DNA of 64,000 nt, from assembly GCA_020073185.1 (NCBI GenBank), contig JAIQFT010000002.1:52552-116551 (forward strand), read 5' to 3'. The notes beneath the pieces were generated by a model, which was not told the DNA's origin, ran no database searches, and saw only the letters and a program-made list of their open reading frames with translations. Made by a program: the position numbers and the translations under genes. Shown piece by piece: positions 36,692 to 46,116 of the stretch. This stretch comes from Terriglobia bacterium. Lineage in GTDB: Bacteria > Acidobacteriota > Terriglobia > Terriglobales > Acidobacteriaceae. Positions within the stretch are counted from its first letter, which is position 1. The number at the start of each line of letters is the position of its first letter.

Positions 36692-37733
36692 GCTGCTGCT
36701 GGTGCTCGTGTCCTTGGTTGCACTGAGCGTGTGCCTGGCGGCGCAATCCTCTCCTCCTTCCCCAGGCCCGCCCGCCGGACAACAGCCGGTGGCGGAACCG
36801 CTGCCCGGCGACGCCCCCAATCAACCCGGCAATGCCGCGCAGGCGCCGGCCAAGGGTCAGCAGGGACAGGAACCGGCGCGCGAGGACAACGGCGTATTTG
36901 TGTTTAAGAAGCAGGTCGAGGAAGTCGTCCTGCACGCCACCGTGGTTGACGACAAGCGCCGCCTCGTGACCGGGCTCACGAAAGACGATTTCCAGGTATT
37001 CGAAGACGGAGCGCGGCAGCAGATCACGTCGTTTCGCCGGGAGGACATCCCAGTAGCGGTCGGGATCGTCATTGATAACTCCGGTTCGATGCGCGAGAAG
37101 CGCCCCTCGGTGAACCAGGCGTCAGTCAATTTTGTGCGCTCCAGTAATCCGCAGGACGAGGTATTCATTGTCAATTTCAATGACGAGTACTACCTCGACC
37201 AGGATTTCACCAACCAGGTTCCCCGCTTGAAAGAGGCGCTGGAGCGGATTGAGTCGCGCGGCGGCACCGCGCTGTACGACGCGGTGGTCGCCTCCGCCGA
37301 CCACTTGAAGAAAAACGCGCGCCTGGAAAAGAAGGTTCTGCTGGTGGTCACCGACGGCGAGGACAACGCCAGCCGTGAGTCGCTGGAACAGGCCATCCGC
37401 CGCTTGCAGGCGGAGAACGGACCCACCGTGTACACCATCGGGCTCCTGGGCGGAGAAAAACAGCGCCGCGCCCGCCGCGCCCTCACCGAGATGGCTGAGC
37501 AGACCGGCGGCGTTGCTTTCTTCCCCAAGGACGTCGGGGAGGTGGATTCCTTCACCCAGGCGGTGGCCCACGACATTCGCAACCAGTACACCATCGGCTA
37601 CAAGCCGATGCGCTCCCAGACCCAGGGCGGGTATCGCACCATCCGGGTGGACGCGCGCGCCCCAGGCCACAAGCACCTGACGGTTCGCACCCGCAGCGGG
37701 TATTATCCGGGGCAGGAAAGAGCGGCAAGGTGA
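36675..37733 (+). CDS. Secreted VWA-domain protein (second of the pair)
   Basis: 352 residues: signal peptide (LLLVLVSLVALSVCLAAQ), a Pro/Gln/Ala-rich spacer (about 24-75), the lead-in strand VVLHATVVDDKRRLVTGLTK, and the VWA core with DNSGS MIDAS (134-138), GGTALYDAV and VVTDGEDNAS. C-terminal VRTRSGYYPG mirrors the end of the first copy (YAKTGYYAP). The two copies are clearly paralogous, have diverged, and are translationally overlapped by 17 bases, so they are probably made in fixed ratio. Confidence 0.87.
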   Translation: MLPRNKLLLVLVSLVALSVCLAAQSSPPSPGPPAGQQPVAEPLPGDAPNQPGNAAQAPAKGQQGQEPAREDNGVFVFKKQVEEVVLHATVVDDKRRLVTGLTKDDFQVFEDGARQQITSFRREDIPVAVGIVIDNSGSMREKRPSVNQASVNFVRSSNPQDEVFIVNFNDEYYLDQDFTNQVPRLKEALERIESRGGTALYDAVVASADHLKKNARLEKKVLLVVTDGEDNASRESLEQAIRRLQAENGPTVYTIGLLGGEKQRRARRALTEMAEQTGGVAFFPKDVGEVDSFTQAVAHDIRNQYTIGYKPMRSQTQGGYRTIRVDARAPGHKHLTVRTRSGYYPGQERAAR

Positions 37734-37804
37734 TCGGCTGATTTGCCGGCATCCTGATTCGGGTGCACCTTGCGCCGCGCTTCTCTTTTTCTTGATCCTG
37801 ACGC

Positions 37805-37836
37805 TGGCCACCGGCCACTAACCACTGGCCACTGAT
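37805..37836. repeat. Spacer of ACTGGCCACT words
   Basis: TGGCCACCGGCCACTAACCACTGGCCACTGA-type words repeat within 32 bases just before rph. The same word recurs at 56842-56873 and, shorter, at 922-942. Confidence 0.6.
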
Positions 37837-37851
37837 TTACAATGGCCGCCC

Positions 37852-38589
37852 ATGGTGTACCGCAGCGACAACCGCACGCCGGAACAAATGCGGCCGGTCA
37901 ACATCACGCCCGACTTCATCTCTACGGCGGAAGGGTCGGCGCTGATTGAGATCGGAAACACGCGCGTCATTTGCACCGCATCGGTCGAGGAGACGGTGCC
38001 CGCGTGGATGCGCAACCGCGGTAAAGGCTGGATCACCAGCGAGTACGCAATGCTGCCGCGCTCCACCCTGACGCGCACGGCGCGCGAGTCGGCGCGGGGA
38101 CGAATCGGCGGGCGGACGCATGAAATCCAGCGCCTGATCGGCCGGTCACTGCGGGCGGTGGTGGACCTCACCAGGCTGGGCGAGCGCACCCTCTGGATCG
38201 ACTGCGACGTCATCCAGGCCGACGGCGGCACGCGCACCGCCTCCGTCACCGGGGCGTTCGTGGCGCTCGGCCTGGCGATGGGCAAACTGGTGGAAGCGGG
38301 CACGCTGACCTCGGCCCCGATCCGCGATTTCTTGGCCGCCACCAGCGTCGGGATCGTGGACGGCGAGATCATGCTCGACCTCAGCTATGAAGAGGATTCG
38401 CGCGCCGAGGTGGACATGAACGTCGTCATGACCGGCGGAAAAAAAATGGTCGAGGTGCAGGCCACCGCCGAGCAGCGCCCCTTCGACGATGCGCAACTGA
38501 AGCGCATGATTGAGCTCGCCAAGCGCGGCGTGGAGTCTCTGATCGCCAAGCAGCAGGCGGTGCTCAGCAATCTGCTGTTGCGGCAGTGA
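37852..38589 (+). CDS. rph: Ribonuclease PH
   Basis: 245 residues, full length. Signatures: [20 protein letters not shown], the [14 protein letters not shown] loop, [20 protein letters not shown] and the phosphate-binding/active region [22 protein letters not shown] split over [15 protein letters not shown]. It trims tRNA 3' ends phosphorolytically. The C-terminus is complete, unlike the truncated rph of some E. coli strains. Near the VWA pair but separated by 118 bases including a word-repeat spacer. Confidence 0.95.
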   Translation: MVYRSDNRTPEQMRPVNITPDFISTAEGSALIEIGNTRVICTASVEETVPAWMRNRGKGWITSEYAMLPRSTLTRTARESARGRIGGRTHEIQRLIGRSLRAVVDLTRLGERTLWIDCDVIQADGGTRTASVTGAFVALGLAMGKLVEAGTLTSAPIRDFLAATSVGIVDGEIMLDLSYEEDSRAEVDMNVVMTGGKKMVEVQATAEQRPFDDAQLKRMIELAKRGVESLIAKQQAVLSNLLLRQ

Positions 38590-38668
38590 GGTAGGGAGTA
38601 AAATGTCCGGTTTGCGGTTCGATTTTCATCTCACCATCTACCGCCGTTAGCACCTGAGGAGGTGTCGC

Positions 38669-39676
38669 GTGAAGCTGACTCCAGGAAAGTTGTCCGGACT
38701 GAAAGCGGTTTCCACCGAGCGCGGGATCATTGCCGCGGCCGCCATGGACCAGCGCGGCTCGTTGAAGAAGTCGCTGGCCAAGGAAAGAGGCGGCGACATT
38801 GGCGACCGCGAGATGGAAGAGTTCAAGTCGCTCGTCACCGAGGTGCTCACGCCGCACGCCAGCGCCATCTTGCTCGATCCCGAGTGGGGCCTGCCCGCCT
38901 CCAAGCGGCGCAGCAGCAATGCGGGCCTGCTGCTGGCCTACGAGAAAACCGGCTACGACAAGACCGGTGTCGGGCGGCTGCCTGATTTGCTCGACCATTG
39001 GTCGGCGCGGCGCCTGAAGGAAGCCGGCGCCAACGCGGTCAAGATTCTGCTCTATTACACGCCGTTGGATACCAAGCCGATCAACGATCAGAAACACGCC
39101 TGGGTGGAGCGCATCGGCGACGAGTGCCGCGCCAACGACATCCCCTTCTTCCTCGAGTTAGTCGGCTACGAAGAGGGCGTGGACGAAAAGGGCTTCGACT
39201 ACGCCAGAAAGAAACCTGACGTCGTCAAGCATTCCATGTCCGAGTTCACCAGGGACCGCTACGGCGTGGATGTACTGAAAGTCGAGGTGCCCATCAATAT
39301 GAAGTTCGTCGAGGGCACCCGGTGCAACGCGGGCCAAAAGGCGTACTCGAAGCAGGAAGCCATGAACCACCTCCGCGAAGCGGCCCACGCGGCGACCAAG
39401 CCGTTCATCTACCTTTCGGCAGGGGTCAGCAACGCCGAGTTTACCGAGTCGCTGGAACTGGTCGCCGAAGCGGGCGTGAAGTTCAATGGCGTGCTGTGCG
39501 GTCGCGCTACCTGGAAAGACGGCATTTCCATCTACGGCAAGCAGGGCTCGCAGGCCTTCCGCGCATGGCTCCAGGACCAGGGCGTGAAGAACATCAACAA
39601 CGTCAATGACCGGCTGAAAGCGGCCACCTCGTGGTTTGACATGTACGGCGTGCAAGCGGAGATGGCGAAGGCTTAA
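38669..39676 (+). CDS. Tagatose-1,6-bisphosphate aldolase-type class I aldolase
   Basis: 335 residues of the DeoC/LacD family. AMDQRGSLKKSL at the N-terminus, KILLYYTPLD, the Schiff-base Lys204 in DVLKVEVPINMKF and LSAGVSNAEFTESLELV near the end. Bacterial LacD cleaves tagatose 1,6-bisphosphate; homologues outside lac clusters may act on other ketose bisphosphates, including fructose 1,6-bisphosphate. No lac/tagatose genes are nearby, so a broader glycolytic or sugar role is possible. GGAGGTG precedes the start. Confidence 0.87.
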   Translation: MKLTPGKLSGLKAVSTERGIIAAAAMDQRGSLKKSLAKERGGDIGDREMEEFKSLVTEVLTPHASAILLDPEWGLPASKRRSSNAGLLLAYEKTGYDKTGVGRLPDLLDHWSARRLKEAGANAVKILLYYTPLDTKPINDQKHAWVERIGDECRANDIPFFLELVGYEEGVDEKGFDYARKKPDVVKHSMSEFTRDRYGVDVLKVEVPINMKFVEGTRCNAGQKAYSKQEAMNHLREAAHAATKPFIYLSAGVSNAEFTESLELVAEAGVKFNGVLCGRATWKDGISIYGKQGSQAFRAWLQDQGVKNINNVNDRLKAATSWFDMYGVQAEMAKA

Positions 39677-39934
39677 CCGGAGGGGTTGGTAGTCGGAACT
39701 CAGTAGGCAGGGGCGAGCGGGGCGCGGCGTTGCTGCCGCGCCTCTTCGGACGACGCGGCCTGTTCCAGTGCCCCTCACAAATCACCCGCCGCAAATACTT
39801 TTCCCCTCCGGTGACTTGCTTCGAGCGCAGCGCGGGTGTATACACCGTGGGTCGCCCGGGCGGCGTGCGCGTGGGGCGCCTGCCGCTGCGGAAGTTTTTC
39901 CACGAATTCCAGCCCTTCACGCCGGGGGTGTGTG

Positions 39935-40315
39935 ATGGAGCGCGTCCGGTTCATTGAACACTGTGGAGCCCGGGTGCTGCTGATTGATTGCAGCCAATGC
40001 GGACCAAGAGAACTGTCCGCCATCTTCCAGGAAGTCCAACAGGTGGTCACCTCGCAACCCCTGGGAACGGCGCTGACCCTGGCCGATTTCACGGATGCTC
40101 AGTTCGATAAGAACACGGCCGACCAGATCAAGATCGTGGCCACCTACGATCGCCCGCATGTGAAGCGCTCGGCGATTGTCGGGGCGGAGACGCTGCCTGA
40201 CGTGTATTACCGCAACCTGATCTCCTTCTCCGCGCGCCAGTTCCCCCTGTTCAAGACGCGAGAAGAAGCCCTTGATTGGCTGGTCAGCGACCCTGCCCAG
40301 CGCGCGGTGGGCTGA
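39935..40315 (+). CDS. STAS/SpoIIAA-like protein of unknown function
   Basis: 126 residues. Strand-helix alternation with VLLIDCSQCGPRELSAIF, ALTLADFTDAQFD and KRSAIVGAE then FKTREEALDWLVSD at the end resembles the STAS-like fold of SpoIIAA or its relatives. The candidate phosphorylation Ser/Thr of true anti-anti-sigma factors is not obvious. GGGGGTGTG before the ATG at 39935. Precedes a DinB gene by 85 bases. Confidence 0.68.
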   Translation: MERVRFIEHCGARVLLIDCSQCGPRELSAIFQEVQQVVTSQPLGTALTLADFTDAQFDKNTADQIKIVATYDRPHVKRSAIVGAETLPDVYYRNLISFSARQFPLFKTREEALDWLVSDPAQRAVG

Positions 40316-40400
40316 AGTCATCGCGTGCTCGGATGATTCGCTGATCGAATACTCACCCGGCGCCGCTACGTCGGTCCGTCTCAACTCGTGGAGCCCACTC

Positions 40401-40910
40401 ATGCTCTCCCCCGAGGTCTTGCGCCATCTTTACAACTACAATTACTGGGCGCGCGACCGCCAACTCGCGGCCTGCGCCAAGCTGACCAACGAGCAGTTCA
40501 CGCGCACGCTGGGAGGAAGTTTCGCATCGCTGCGCGACACGCTGGTGCACCTCGCCGGCGCCGAGTGGATCTGGTGCGAGCGCTGGAACGACCGCTCGCC
40601 GCGCCTGTTCCCCAAGGGAGAGCAGTTCCCTGACCTGAGCGCGCTCCGGGAATACTGGCGTGGCGTGGAGCGCGATGTGCAGTGCTTCGTCATCGGCGTC
40701 ACTGAGGCCGCGCTGGCGAAGCCGCTAACCTACACCAACGTAGCCGGCGAGCAGTGGACCTATCCGCTCGGGCAAGCGATGTTTCACCTGGTCAATCATG
40801 GCACTTATCATCGCGGGCAGGTGACGACCTTGTTGCGGCAATTGGGGGCGGAAGCGCCGGGCCTGGACTTCCTGCTCATGCACGATTTGAAGGTCGCGGC
40901 CGGCGGTTAG
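40401..40910 (+). CDS. DinB-family protein
   Basis: 169 residues. N-terminal YNYNYWARDRQLAACAKL, DTLVHLAGAEWIW with the first His, and FHLVNHGTYHRGQVTTLLRQ with the paired His of the metal site. This is the classic DinB layout, closer to characterised DinB than the other two copies in the window. Function unknown but family members are often damage- or stress-linked. The start at 40401 is chosen by domain length. Confidence 0.85.
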   Translation: MLSPEVLRHLYNYNYWARDRQLAACAKLTNEQFTRTLGGSFASLRDTLVHLAGAEWIWCERWNDRSPRLFPKGEQFPDLSALREYWRGVERDVQCFVIGVTEAALAKPLTYTNVAGEQWTYPLGQAMFHLVNHGTYHRGQVTTLLRQLGAEAPGLDFLLMHDLKVAAGG

Positions 40911-40983
40911 CCCAGCCTCAACGCCCCGCTGCAAGGCTGCCGCTCTGGACAATAAGAGCCGCGGTTGTTTATCCTGCCCCGCC

Positions 40984-42489
40984 ATGAACCGACGTGACTT
41001 CCTCACCACCGCCGCCGTGGGCGCCGCCACTCTTGCCCTCCCCCATTTCGCAGTAGCTGACGATTCGGACCTCAAACCAGTGTGGGCTGAGATCGAAAAG
41101 CGCCATGACGAGGCGGTGCAGCGCCTGCAGCAATGGATACGACAGCCTTCCATCGCCGCCGAAAACCGCGGCATGAGCGAAGGCTGCGAACTCACCATGC
41201 GCATGCTGCGCGATGCCGGATTCGAGAACGTCACCAAGGTCCCCACCGACGGACAGCCGGGAATCTTCGCCACCCTCGATGCCGGCGCTCCGCGGACGCT
41301 GGCTATTTATTTCATGTATGACGTGAAGCAGGCTGACCCGGCGGAGTGGTCGTCGCCGCCCTTCGAAGCGGCGCTGGTGGATCGTCCCGGCTTGGGCAAG
41401 GTGGTGATCGGACGCGGCGCGGTCAATCAGAAGGGTCCGGAGGCAACTTTTCTGGCGGCGCTACATGCCATGCGCGGCGCGGGACGGAAGCTTCCTCTAA
41501 ACCTGGTGTTTGTGGCCGAGGGCGAGGAGGAGATCGGGTCACCGCACTTCCCGCAGGTGGTACGCAAGCCGGAGATCGCGGCGGCATTGAAAAGATGCGA
41601 AGGCGTGTTCATGCCATTTCCTTCGCAGGACCTGAGCGGCGACGTGACCGTGTACCTGGGCGCGAAGGGCGTGATCGAATGCGAACTAGTGTCCAGCGGC
41701 GAGCGCTGGGGACGCGGCCCTCGGCGCGACATCCACTCCAGCAACAAGGCGCGGGTGGACAGCCCGGCCTGGCACTTGGTGCAAGCCCTTGCCACGCTCG
41801 TCTCGGCCGATGGAAACACGCCCGCCATTGAAGGTCTGGCGGCCAAGGCGCGACCGCTGTCGGCGGCGGAGAAACAGATGATCGCTGTCGCCGCCCAGCG
41901 CATGAATGAGGCGATGGCGAAAAAAGCGCTCGGGGTCGAGCACTGGGTCCACGACGTGAATTTCCAGCAATCGCTGGAGATGCTGGTGTCGCAGCCGACG
42001 GTAAATATCGAGGGCCTGGTGGGCGGCTATACCGGCCCGGGCGGCAAAACCATCCTTCCGCACAAGGCGGTGGCCAAGCTCGATCTGCGGCTGGTGCCCG
42101 ACATGACCGCTGCCGACGCGCTGGCCGCACTCAAAGCCCACCTGGCCAAGCATGGTTTCGGCGACATCGAGGTCAACATGAGCGGCGGCTACGATCCCAC
42201 CAGCACGCCCGCGAATTCCGCGCTCATCCGGGCGGAGATTGCCGTGTACCGGCGCGCCCGGATTGATCCCATCATCATGCCGCGCCTGGCGGGTTCGTGG
42301 CCGGGCTACGTGTTCACCAGCGCCCCGCTGCGTCTGCCAGCAGGACACTTCGGCCTCGGCCATGGCAGCGGCGCCCACGCACCCGACGAGTATTACGTGA
42401 TCGAATCAGCCAACCCTGCAATTCAAGGAATGGACGGCGCGACCCGGTCCTACGTCGAGTATTTATACGAGCTGGCGCGGACGAGCTAG
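40984..42489 (+). CDS. Exported M20-family peptidase-like protein with altered metal ligands
   Basis: 501 residues: Tat-like signal (MNRRDFLTTAAVGAATLAL) and an M20/M25/M40 peptidase fold. Where active M20 enzymes have a HxD motif, this one has YFMYDVKQ: Met111 replaces the first zinc-ligand His. GRGAVNQKG has Asn148 where the bridging Asp is usual. The Glu pair EGEEEIGS, the dimerisation-domain RRDIHSSNKA and the final GSGAHAPDEY His are kept. It may bind one metal, act on a different substrate, or be inactive. Confidence 0.82.
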   Translation: MNRRDFLTTAAVGAATLALPHFAVADDSDLKPVWAEIEKRHDEAVQRLQQWIRQPSIAAENRGMSEGCELTMRMLRDAGFENVTKVPTDGQPGIFATLDAGAPRTLAIYFMYDVKQADPAEWSSPPFEAALVDRPGLGKVVIGRGAVNQKGPEATFLAALHAMRGAGRKLPLNLVFVAEGEEEIGSPHFPQVVRKPEIAAALKRCEGVFMPFPSQDLSGDVTVYLGAKGVIECELVSSGERWGRGPRRDIHSSNKARVDSPAWHLVQALATLVSADGNTPAIEGLAAKARPLSAAEKQMIAVAAQRMNEAMAKKALGVEHWVHDVNFQQSLEMLVSQPTVNIEGLVGGYTGPGGKTILPHKAVAKLDLRLVPDMTAADALAALKAHLAKHGFGDIEVNMSGGYDPTSTPANSALIRAEIAVYRRARIDPIIMPRLAGSWPGYVFTSAPLRLPAGHFGLGHGSGAHAPDEYYVIESANPAIQGMDGATRSYVEYLYELARTS

Positions 42490-42530
42490 TCGCTTCCGTG
42501 CAGGAAATCCGCGCAGGGCAACCATGGGCA

Positions 42531-44138
42531 TCACTCCCATTCGATCGTGCCCGGCGGCTTCGAAGTGATGTCGTACACCACGCGGTTGATTCCCCGCACT
42601 TCGTTCACCAGGCGGGTGGAGATGCGCTTGATGACCTCCCACGGGAGTTCGACCACGTCGGCGGTCATGCCGTCTTCGGAATGCACGGCTCGAATGGCGC
42701 AGGTGTAAGCATAGGTGCGCTGGTCGCCCATCACGCCCACCGACATCACCGGCAGCAGCACCGCGAACGACTGCCAGATTTTCGTGTACAGGCCGGCGGC
42801 TTTGATCTCTGTGACCACGATCTCGTCGGCCTCCTGCAAAATGGCGACGCGCTCGGACGTGACCTCGCCCAGAATGCGCACCGCCAGCCCCGGGCCGGGG
42901 AAGGGCTGGCGCTGAAGAATTTCTTCCGGCATGCCGAGATCGCGCCCGATGCGGCGGACCTCGTCTTTAAACAAATCCTTCAGCGGCTCGATCAGCTTCA
43001 GCCGCATTTTTTCCGGCAGCCCGCCGACGTTGTGGTGCGATTTGATCGTCTGCGACGGCCCACGCACCGAGCGCGACTCGATCACATCCGGATAAAGAGT
43101 TCCTTGCACCAGGAATTCCGGTTCCTTATAGGCGGTCTCGCGCCGGTCGCGGGTGACGATCTTCGCCGCCTCCTCCTCGAATACGACGATGAACTCATTG
43201 CCGATGATGCGGCGCTTCCTCTCCGGGTCGCTGACACCGGCTAGTTTGGCGAGAAATCGACGCGACGCGTCCACCGCGACCACGGTGAGTCCCAGCTTGC
43301 GCAGGTTCTCCTGCACCTTTTCGAACTCGTTCTTGCGCAGCACGCCGTTGTTGACGAATACGCAGGTGAGGCGGTTGCCGATGGCGCGCGCCACCAGCGT
43401 CGCCGCTACGGAGGAATCCACCCCGCCGGATAGCGCGCAGATGGCGTGCGCCTGCGGGCCCACCGCCTTCTGCACGTTGGCCACGGTTTCGTCAATGAAG
43501 CGCTGCGGCGTCCAGTTGGGCGCGGCGCCGCAGATATCGAAGACGAAATTCCTCAGGATCTCCCTGCCCTGCGGCGTGTGGTGCACCTCGGGATGGAACT
43601 GCACGGCGTAGTAGCGGCGCGCGGGATCTTCCATGGCGGCAAGCGCGTTCGAGCTGCGCGCAACAGCATGAAAGCCGGAGGGCAGCTCGCGCGCGTGGTC
43701 GCCGTGTGACATCCAGACCTGCAGTTCCGCCGGAATATCTTTGAACAACCGCGACCCGCCCTCCAGCTTCACTTCCGCGTGGCCGTACTCGCGCTTGTCG
43801 CCGGGCACGACCTTGCCGCCCAGCGTATGCGCCATCCATTGCAGGCCATAACAGATGCCGAGCACGGGCACGCCCAGGTCGAGCACACGTTTGTCGGCGG
43901 GCGGCGCGTCCTTGTCGTACACCGAGCACGGCCCACCGGAGAGAACGATTCCCGCCGGGTGGTACGCCTTGATTCCGTCCAACGGCGCCGTGCAAGGGAG
44001 CACAACGGAGAAGACGCTTTGTTCGCGGATGCGGCGTGCAATGAGCTGCGTGTATTGCGAGCCGAAGTCGAGCACGACGATGGATTGCTGTTCCACTCTG
44101 TAATCTCTCAGATATTCCGGCTCGGAGTAAAGGGACAA
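42531..44138 (-). CDS. guaA: GMP synthase (glutamine-hydrolysing)
   Basis: 535 residues. Class I glutamine amidotransferase domain ([20 protein letters not shown]; Cys96 in GICYGLQ) then the ATP pyrophosphatase domain with [12 protein letters not shown] and the C-terminal dimerisation domain. It aminates XMP to GMP with glutamine. The first ~14 residues are longer than in most GuaA; a GTG within RVEQQS would give the more usual start. Its promoter side faces the repeat-rich gap at 44.2 kb. Confidence 0.96.
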   Translation of the reverse strand: MSLYSEPEYLRDYRVEQQSIVVLDFGSQYTQLIARRIREQSVFSVVLPCTAPLDGIKAYHPAGIVLSGGPCSVYDKDAPPADKRVLDLGVPVLGICYGLQWMAHTLGGKVVPGDKREYGHAEVKLEGGSRLFKDIPAELQVWMSHGDHARELPSGFHAVARSSNALAAMEDPARRYYAVQFHPEVHHTPQGREILRNFVFDICGAAPNWTPQRFIDETVANVQKAVGPQAHAICALSGGVDSSVAATLVARAIGNRLTCVFVNNGVLRKNEFEKVQENLRKLGLTVVAVDASRRFLAKLAGVSDPERKRRIIGNEFIVVFEEEAAKIVTRDRRETAYKEPEFLVQGTLYPDVIESRSVRGPSQTIKSHHNVGGLPEKMRLKLIEPLKDLFKDEVRRIGRDLGMPEEILQRQPFPGPGLAVRILGEVTSERVAILQEADEIVVTEIKAAGLYTKIWQSFAVLLPVMSVGVMGDQRTYAYTCAIRAVHSEDGMTADVVELPWEVIKRISTRLVNEVRGINRVVYDITSKPPGTIEWE

Positions 44139-44155
44139 GCATCAGGGTAGCAAAG

Positions 44156-44360
44156 GCCATCAGCTCCCAGCTATCAGCAGTCAGTTCCCAGGACCAGATA
44201 CCTGTGACGGCGCTACAGCCGCACCTGCGGACTCAGCCACAGAGGACACGGAGGAAAGCTTGTGTTTCTGCTTCTGTTCCTCTGTGCCCTCTGTGGCTAC
44301 TCCGGCCTCGCGCCTTCGCAGAACCATCGTGGAGCCGGCTGAGAGCTGATAGCTGATGGC
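44156..44360. repeat. Nested inverted repeats (AGCTGATGGC outer, CCACAGAGG inner)
   Basis: Outer arms GCCATCAGCT (44156-44165) and AGCTGATGGC (44351-44360) are exact complements and are extended by further CAGCTATCAGC / GCTGATAGCTG variants. Inner arms of 20 bases (44237-44256 and 44277-44296) agree at 18 positions and are built on CACAGAGG/CCTCTGTG. The right half runs into the C-terminal codons of the membrane-protein gene. Confidence 0.72.
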
Positions 44361-45196
44361 TGACCGCTCTCGTCTAAAGCCACGAACGCCGCCAGGCGCG
44401 CGATGTAGAGGGAATCGGCAACGGCGAAATAAATCAAGGCAATGACCACCCAGAGTGCTATGGCGGCGGCCGGTGACGCCTGCGCGCCGAGCAGGGCGGC
44501 GACGAACATTCCCACGAATGCAAGCCCGCGGAACAGTCCGAACCACACTGCGATTCCCGCGTACGGGCCGGGGCTGCGGCGGTACAGGCCCAGGGAATCG
44601 GAGATCGATTTCCACGCCGTTTGCCCGTCGCGAACGATCCAGATGGGAGCCAGCGCCAGGAACCAGTTCACGACTGACCAGAAGAACCCGACCAGCGCGG
44701 CCAGAAGAACACCCATGATCGCTGCGGTGGCGGGATTCCGGGCGGGCATGGCGAGCCCTGCCAGGAATAGACTGCCGAACCATGCGATGAGAGTCGCGAG
44801 CGTAAACAGGGCACGCAAGCAGTGCAGCGTAGTGAGAGCGCTCCATCTTGCGGCGTGGCCTTCTGGCGCCAGCGCATGCAGCGTGACGGCGCGGCCGAGG
44901 GTGGCGGCGGCGATCCACAGCATCGCGATCGCCGGCACCAGCACCAGGCACTCGCGCGCCAACTGCGGCAGTACCTGAATGAGGATGCGCGCGCACGCGT
45001 CGGCAATCAGGAACAGGTCGCTGTGGCGGGCGATGAGCATCTCAACTTGCGTGATGTCCACCTGCGCCAAAATGCGGCGGACGGCAAGGATCGCCAGTAT
45101 CCACGCGGCTGCGCCAAACGCCCAGCGCCAGGCGATTTCGCCCAGCGCCAGCGCGGGCTGGCGAAGAACAGCGCGAAATCCGGCGCGTACGTGCAC
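44297..45196 (-). CDS. Multi-pass membrane protein of unknown function
   Basis: About 299 residues with five or six membrane segments, for example WRWAFGAAAWILAILAV, ECLVLVPAIAMLWIAAATL, LATLIAWFGSLFLAGLAM, AIMGVLLAALVGFFWSVVNW and ALWVVIALIYFAVADSLYI. GTG 45196 is preferred as start; the frame continues to 45229 but the added residues are encoded by repeat sequence. The last 20 residues (SGQPSAISSQPAPRWFCEGA) are likewise encoded by repeat arms. No family recognised. Confidence 0.72.
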   Translation of the reverse strand: MHVRAGFRAVLRQPALALGEIAWRWAFGAAAWILAILAVRRILAQVDITQVEMLIARHSDLFLIADACARILIQVLPQLARECLVLVPAIAMLWIAAATLGRAVTLHALAPEGHAARWSALTTLHCLRALFTLATLIAWFGSLFLAGLAMPARNPATAAIMGVLLAALVGFFWSVVNWFLALAPIWIVRDGQTAWKSISDSLGLYRRSPGPYAGIAVWFGLFRGLAFVGMFVAALLGAQASPAAAIALWVVIALIYFAVADSLYIARLAAFVALDESGQPSAISSQPAPRWFCEGARPE

Positions 45197-45241
45197 GCTA
45201 GGATTTAACCATAGAGGACACAGCGGCAATGAAAGAAAGAA

Positions 45242-45286
45242 GGTAGTTGCTAGGGGTCGCCGGCGGGCTACCGGCTACCAACTACC
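45242..45286. repeat. Spacer of CTACCGGCTACC words with inverted arm
   Basis: GGTAGTTG (45242-45249) is complementary to CAACTACC (45279-45286); between them GGGCTACCGGCTACC repeats the word. It lies between the membrane-protein start and the SYLF gene end, near a CATAGAGGACACAG fragment that echoes the inner arm at 44.2 kb. Confidence 0.6.
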
Positions 45287-45298
45287 GACTACCCAGGA

Positions 45299-45985
45299 TC
45301 AGTTTGCGCGCTTGGGAGATTTCTGCGTCAGCACGTTGATCAGTTCCCTGCCGGCTGCCGGCATTCCGACTCTGCCGCGCTGCACGATGTCGCGCGCGCT
45401 TAGGCTCTTCCCATACAGGTTCTTGTTGGCGCCGCCATCGCCGCGAAGCGTGGAGCCCTCCAGCGACACGCCGGCAAACAGGCCGCGCGAGCGCGAGTAG
45501 CTCAGGATCTCGGCGCGCATCACGATATCGGTGGCGGCCGCCGCGTCGCGTCCCTTGGGTCCGGCGGCGGCGGCAGCGTCTGCCCCAAGTTTGATCTTGC
45601 TGGAGAGCACGGAATCGGCGCCGCGGTCATTCATTACCAGCAGCACGAAATCGGTGGCCTGACCGCCCAGTTGAATGCCGATGTTGCCCCCTTCCAAAGC
45701 CATCATGGCGGGCGCGCTCCACGGCCCGTTATGTTTCGCGCCCCTACGGCAAGTAATGGCGCCGCGGCCGTAGCTGCCGCCGATGCCGATGGCGAACTTC
45801 AGCACCGACGGAAACACCATCACGCACTCCGCTTTGTTGAGAATGTTTTGCGGGATTCCCTCGGGGATGTTGAGGATCTCTTTCATCACTGCGCCCGCTT
45901 CCTGCAGGCGTTCTTCTTCTTTTTTCTGCGCGAACACGGGAATGGCGATGGACAGAATCATGGCGACGGCGATCGACTTGCGCAC
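45299..45985 (-). CDS. SYLF-domain (YSC84-like) lipid-binding protein, exported
   Basis: 228 residues: signal peptide (KSIAVAMILSIAIPVFAQ) and a SYLF/Ysc84 domain (CVMVFPSVLKFAIGIGGSYGRGAITCR, WSAPAMMALEGGNIGIQLGGQATDFVLLVM in parts, and ILSYSRSRGLFAGVSLEG). GTG start at 45985 with GAGGAGGT directly upstream. In eukaryotes the domain binds phosphoinositides; bacterial homologues are periplasmic or outer-membrane associated with unknown function. Confidence 0.87.
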   Translation of the reverse strand: MRKSIAVAMILSIAIPVFAQKKEEERLQEAGAVMKEILNIPEGIPQNILNKAECVMVFPSVLKFAIGIGGSYGRGAITCRRGAKHNGPWSAPAMMALEGGNIGIQLGGQATDFVLLVMNDRGADSVLSSKIKLGADAAAAAGPKGRDAAAATDIVMRAEILSYSRSRGLFAGVSLEGSTLRGDGGANKNLYGKSLSARDIVQRGRVGMPAAGRELINVLTQKSPKRAN

Positions 45986-46055
45986 AGTGCACCTCCTCGG
46001 GAGTTCGCCAACATTGTAGTCCCGCGCGCTCACACTGGCGCCCAGGCCCCCCGAT

Positions 46056-46080
46056 ACGGGCTTCAGCCGTGGTTACGGCA
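46056..46080. repeat. Dispersed repeat, copy 1 (ACGGGCTTCAGCC type)
   Basis: ACGGGCTTCAGCCGTGGTTA then CGGCA; a second copy at 63220-63244 matches at 22 of 25 positions. The core GGGCTTCAGCC is a short hairpin. Looks like a member of a dispersed intergenic palindrome family. Confidence 0.55.
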
Positions 46081-46116
46081 TCTGTGGAATCGTATGAGCC
46101 CCGGGGGTGCTCCACA

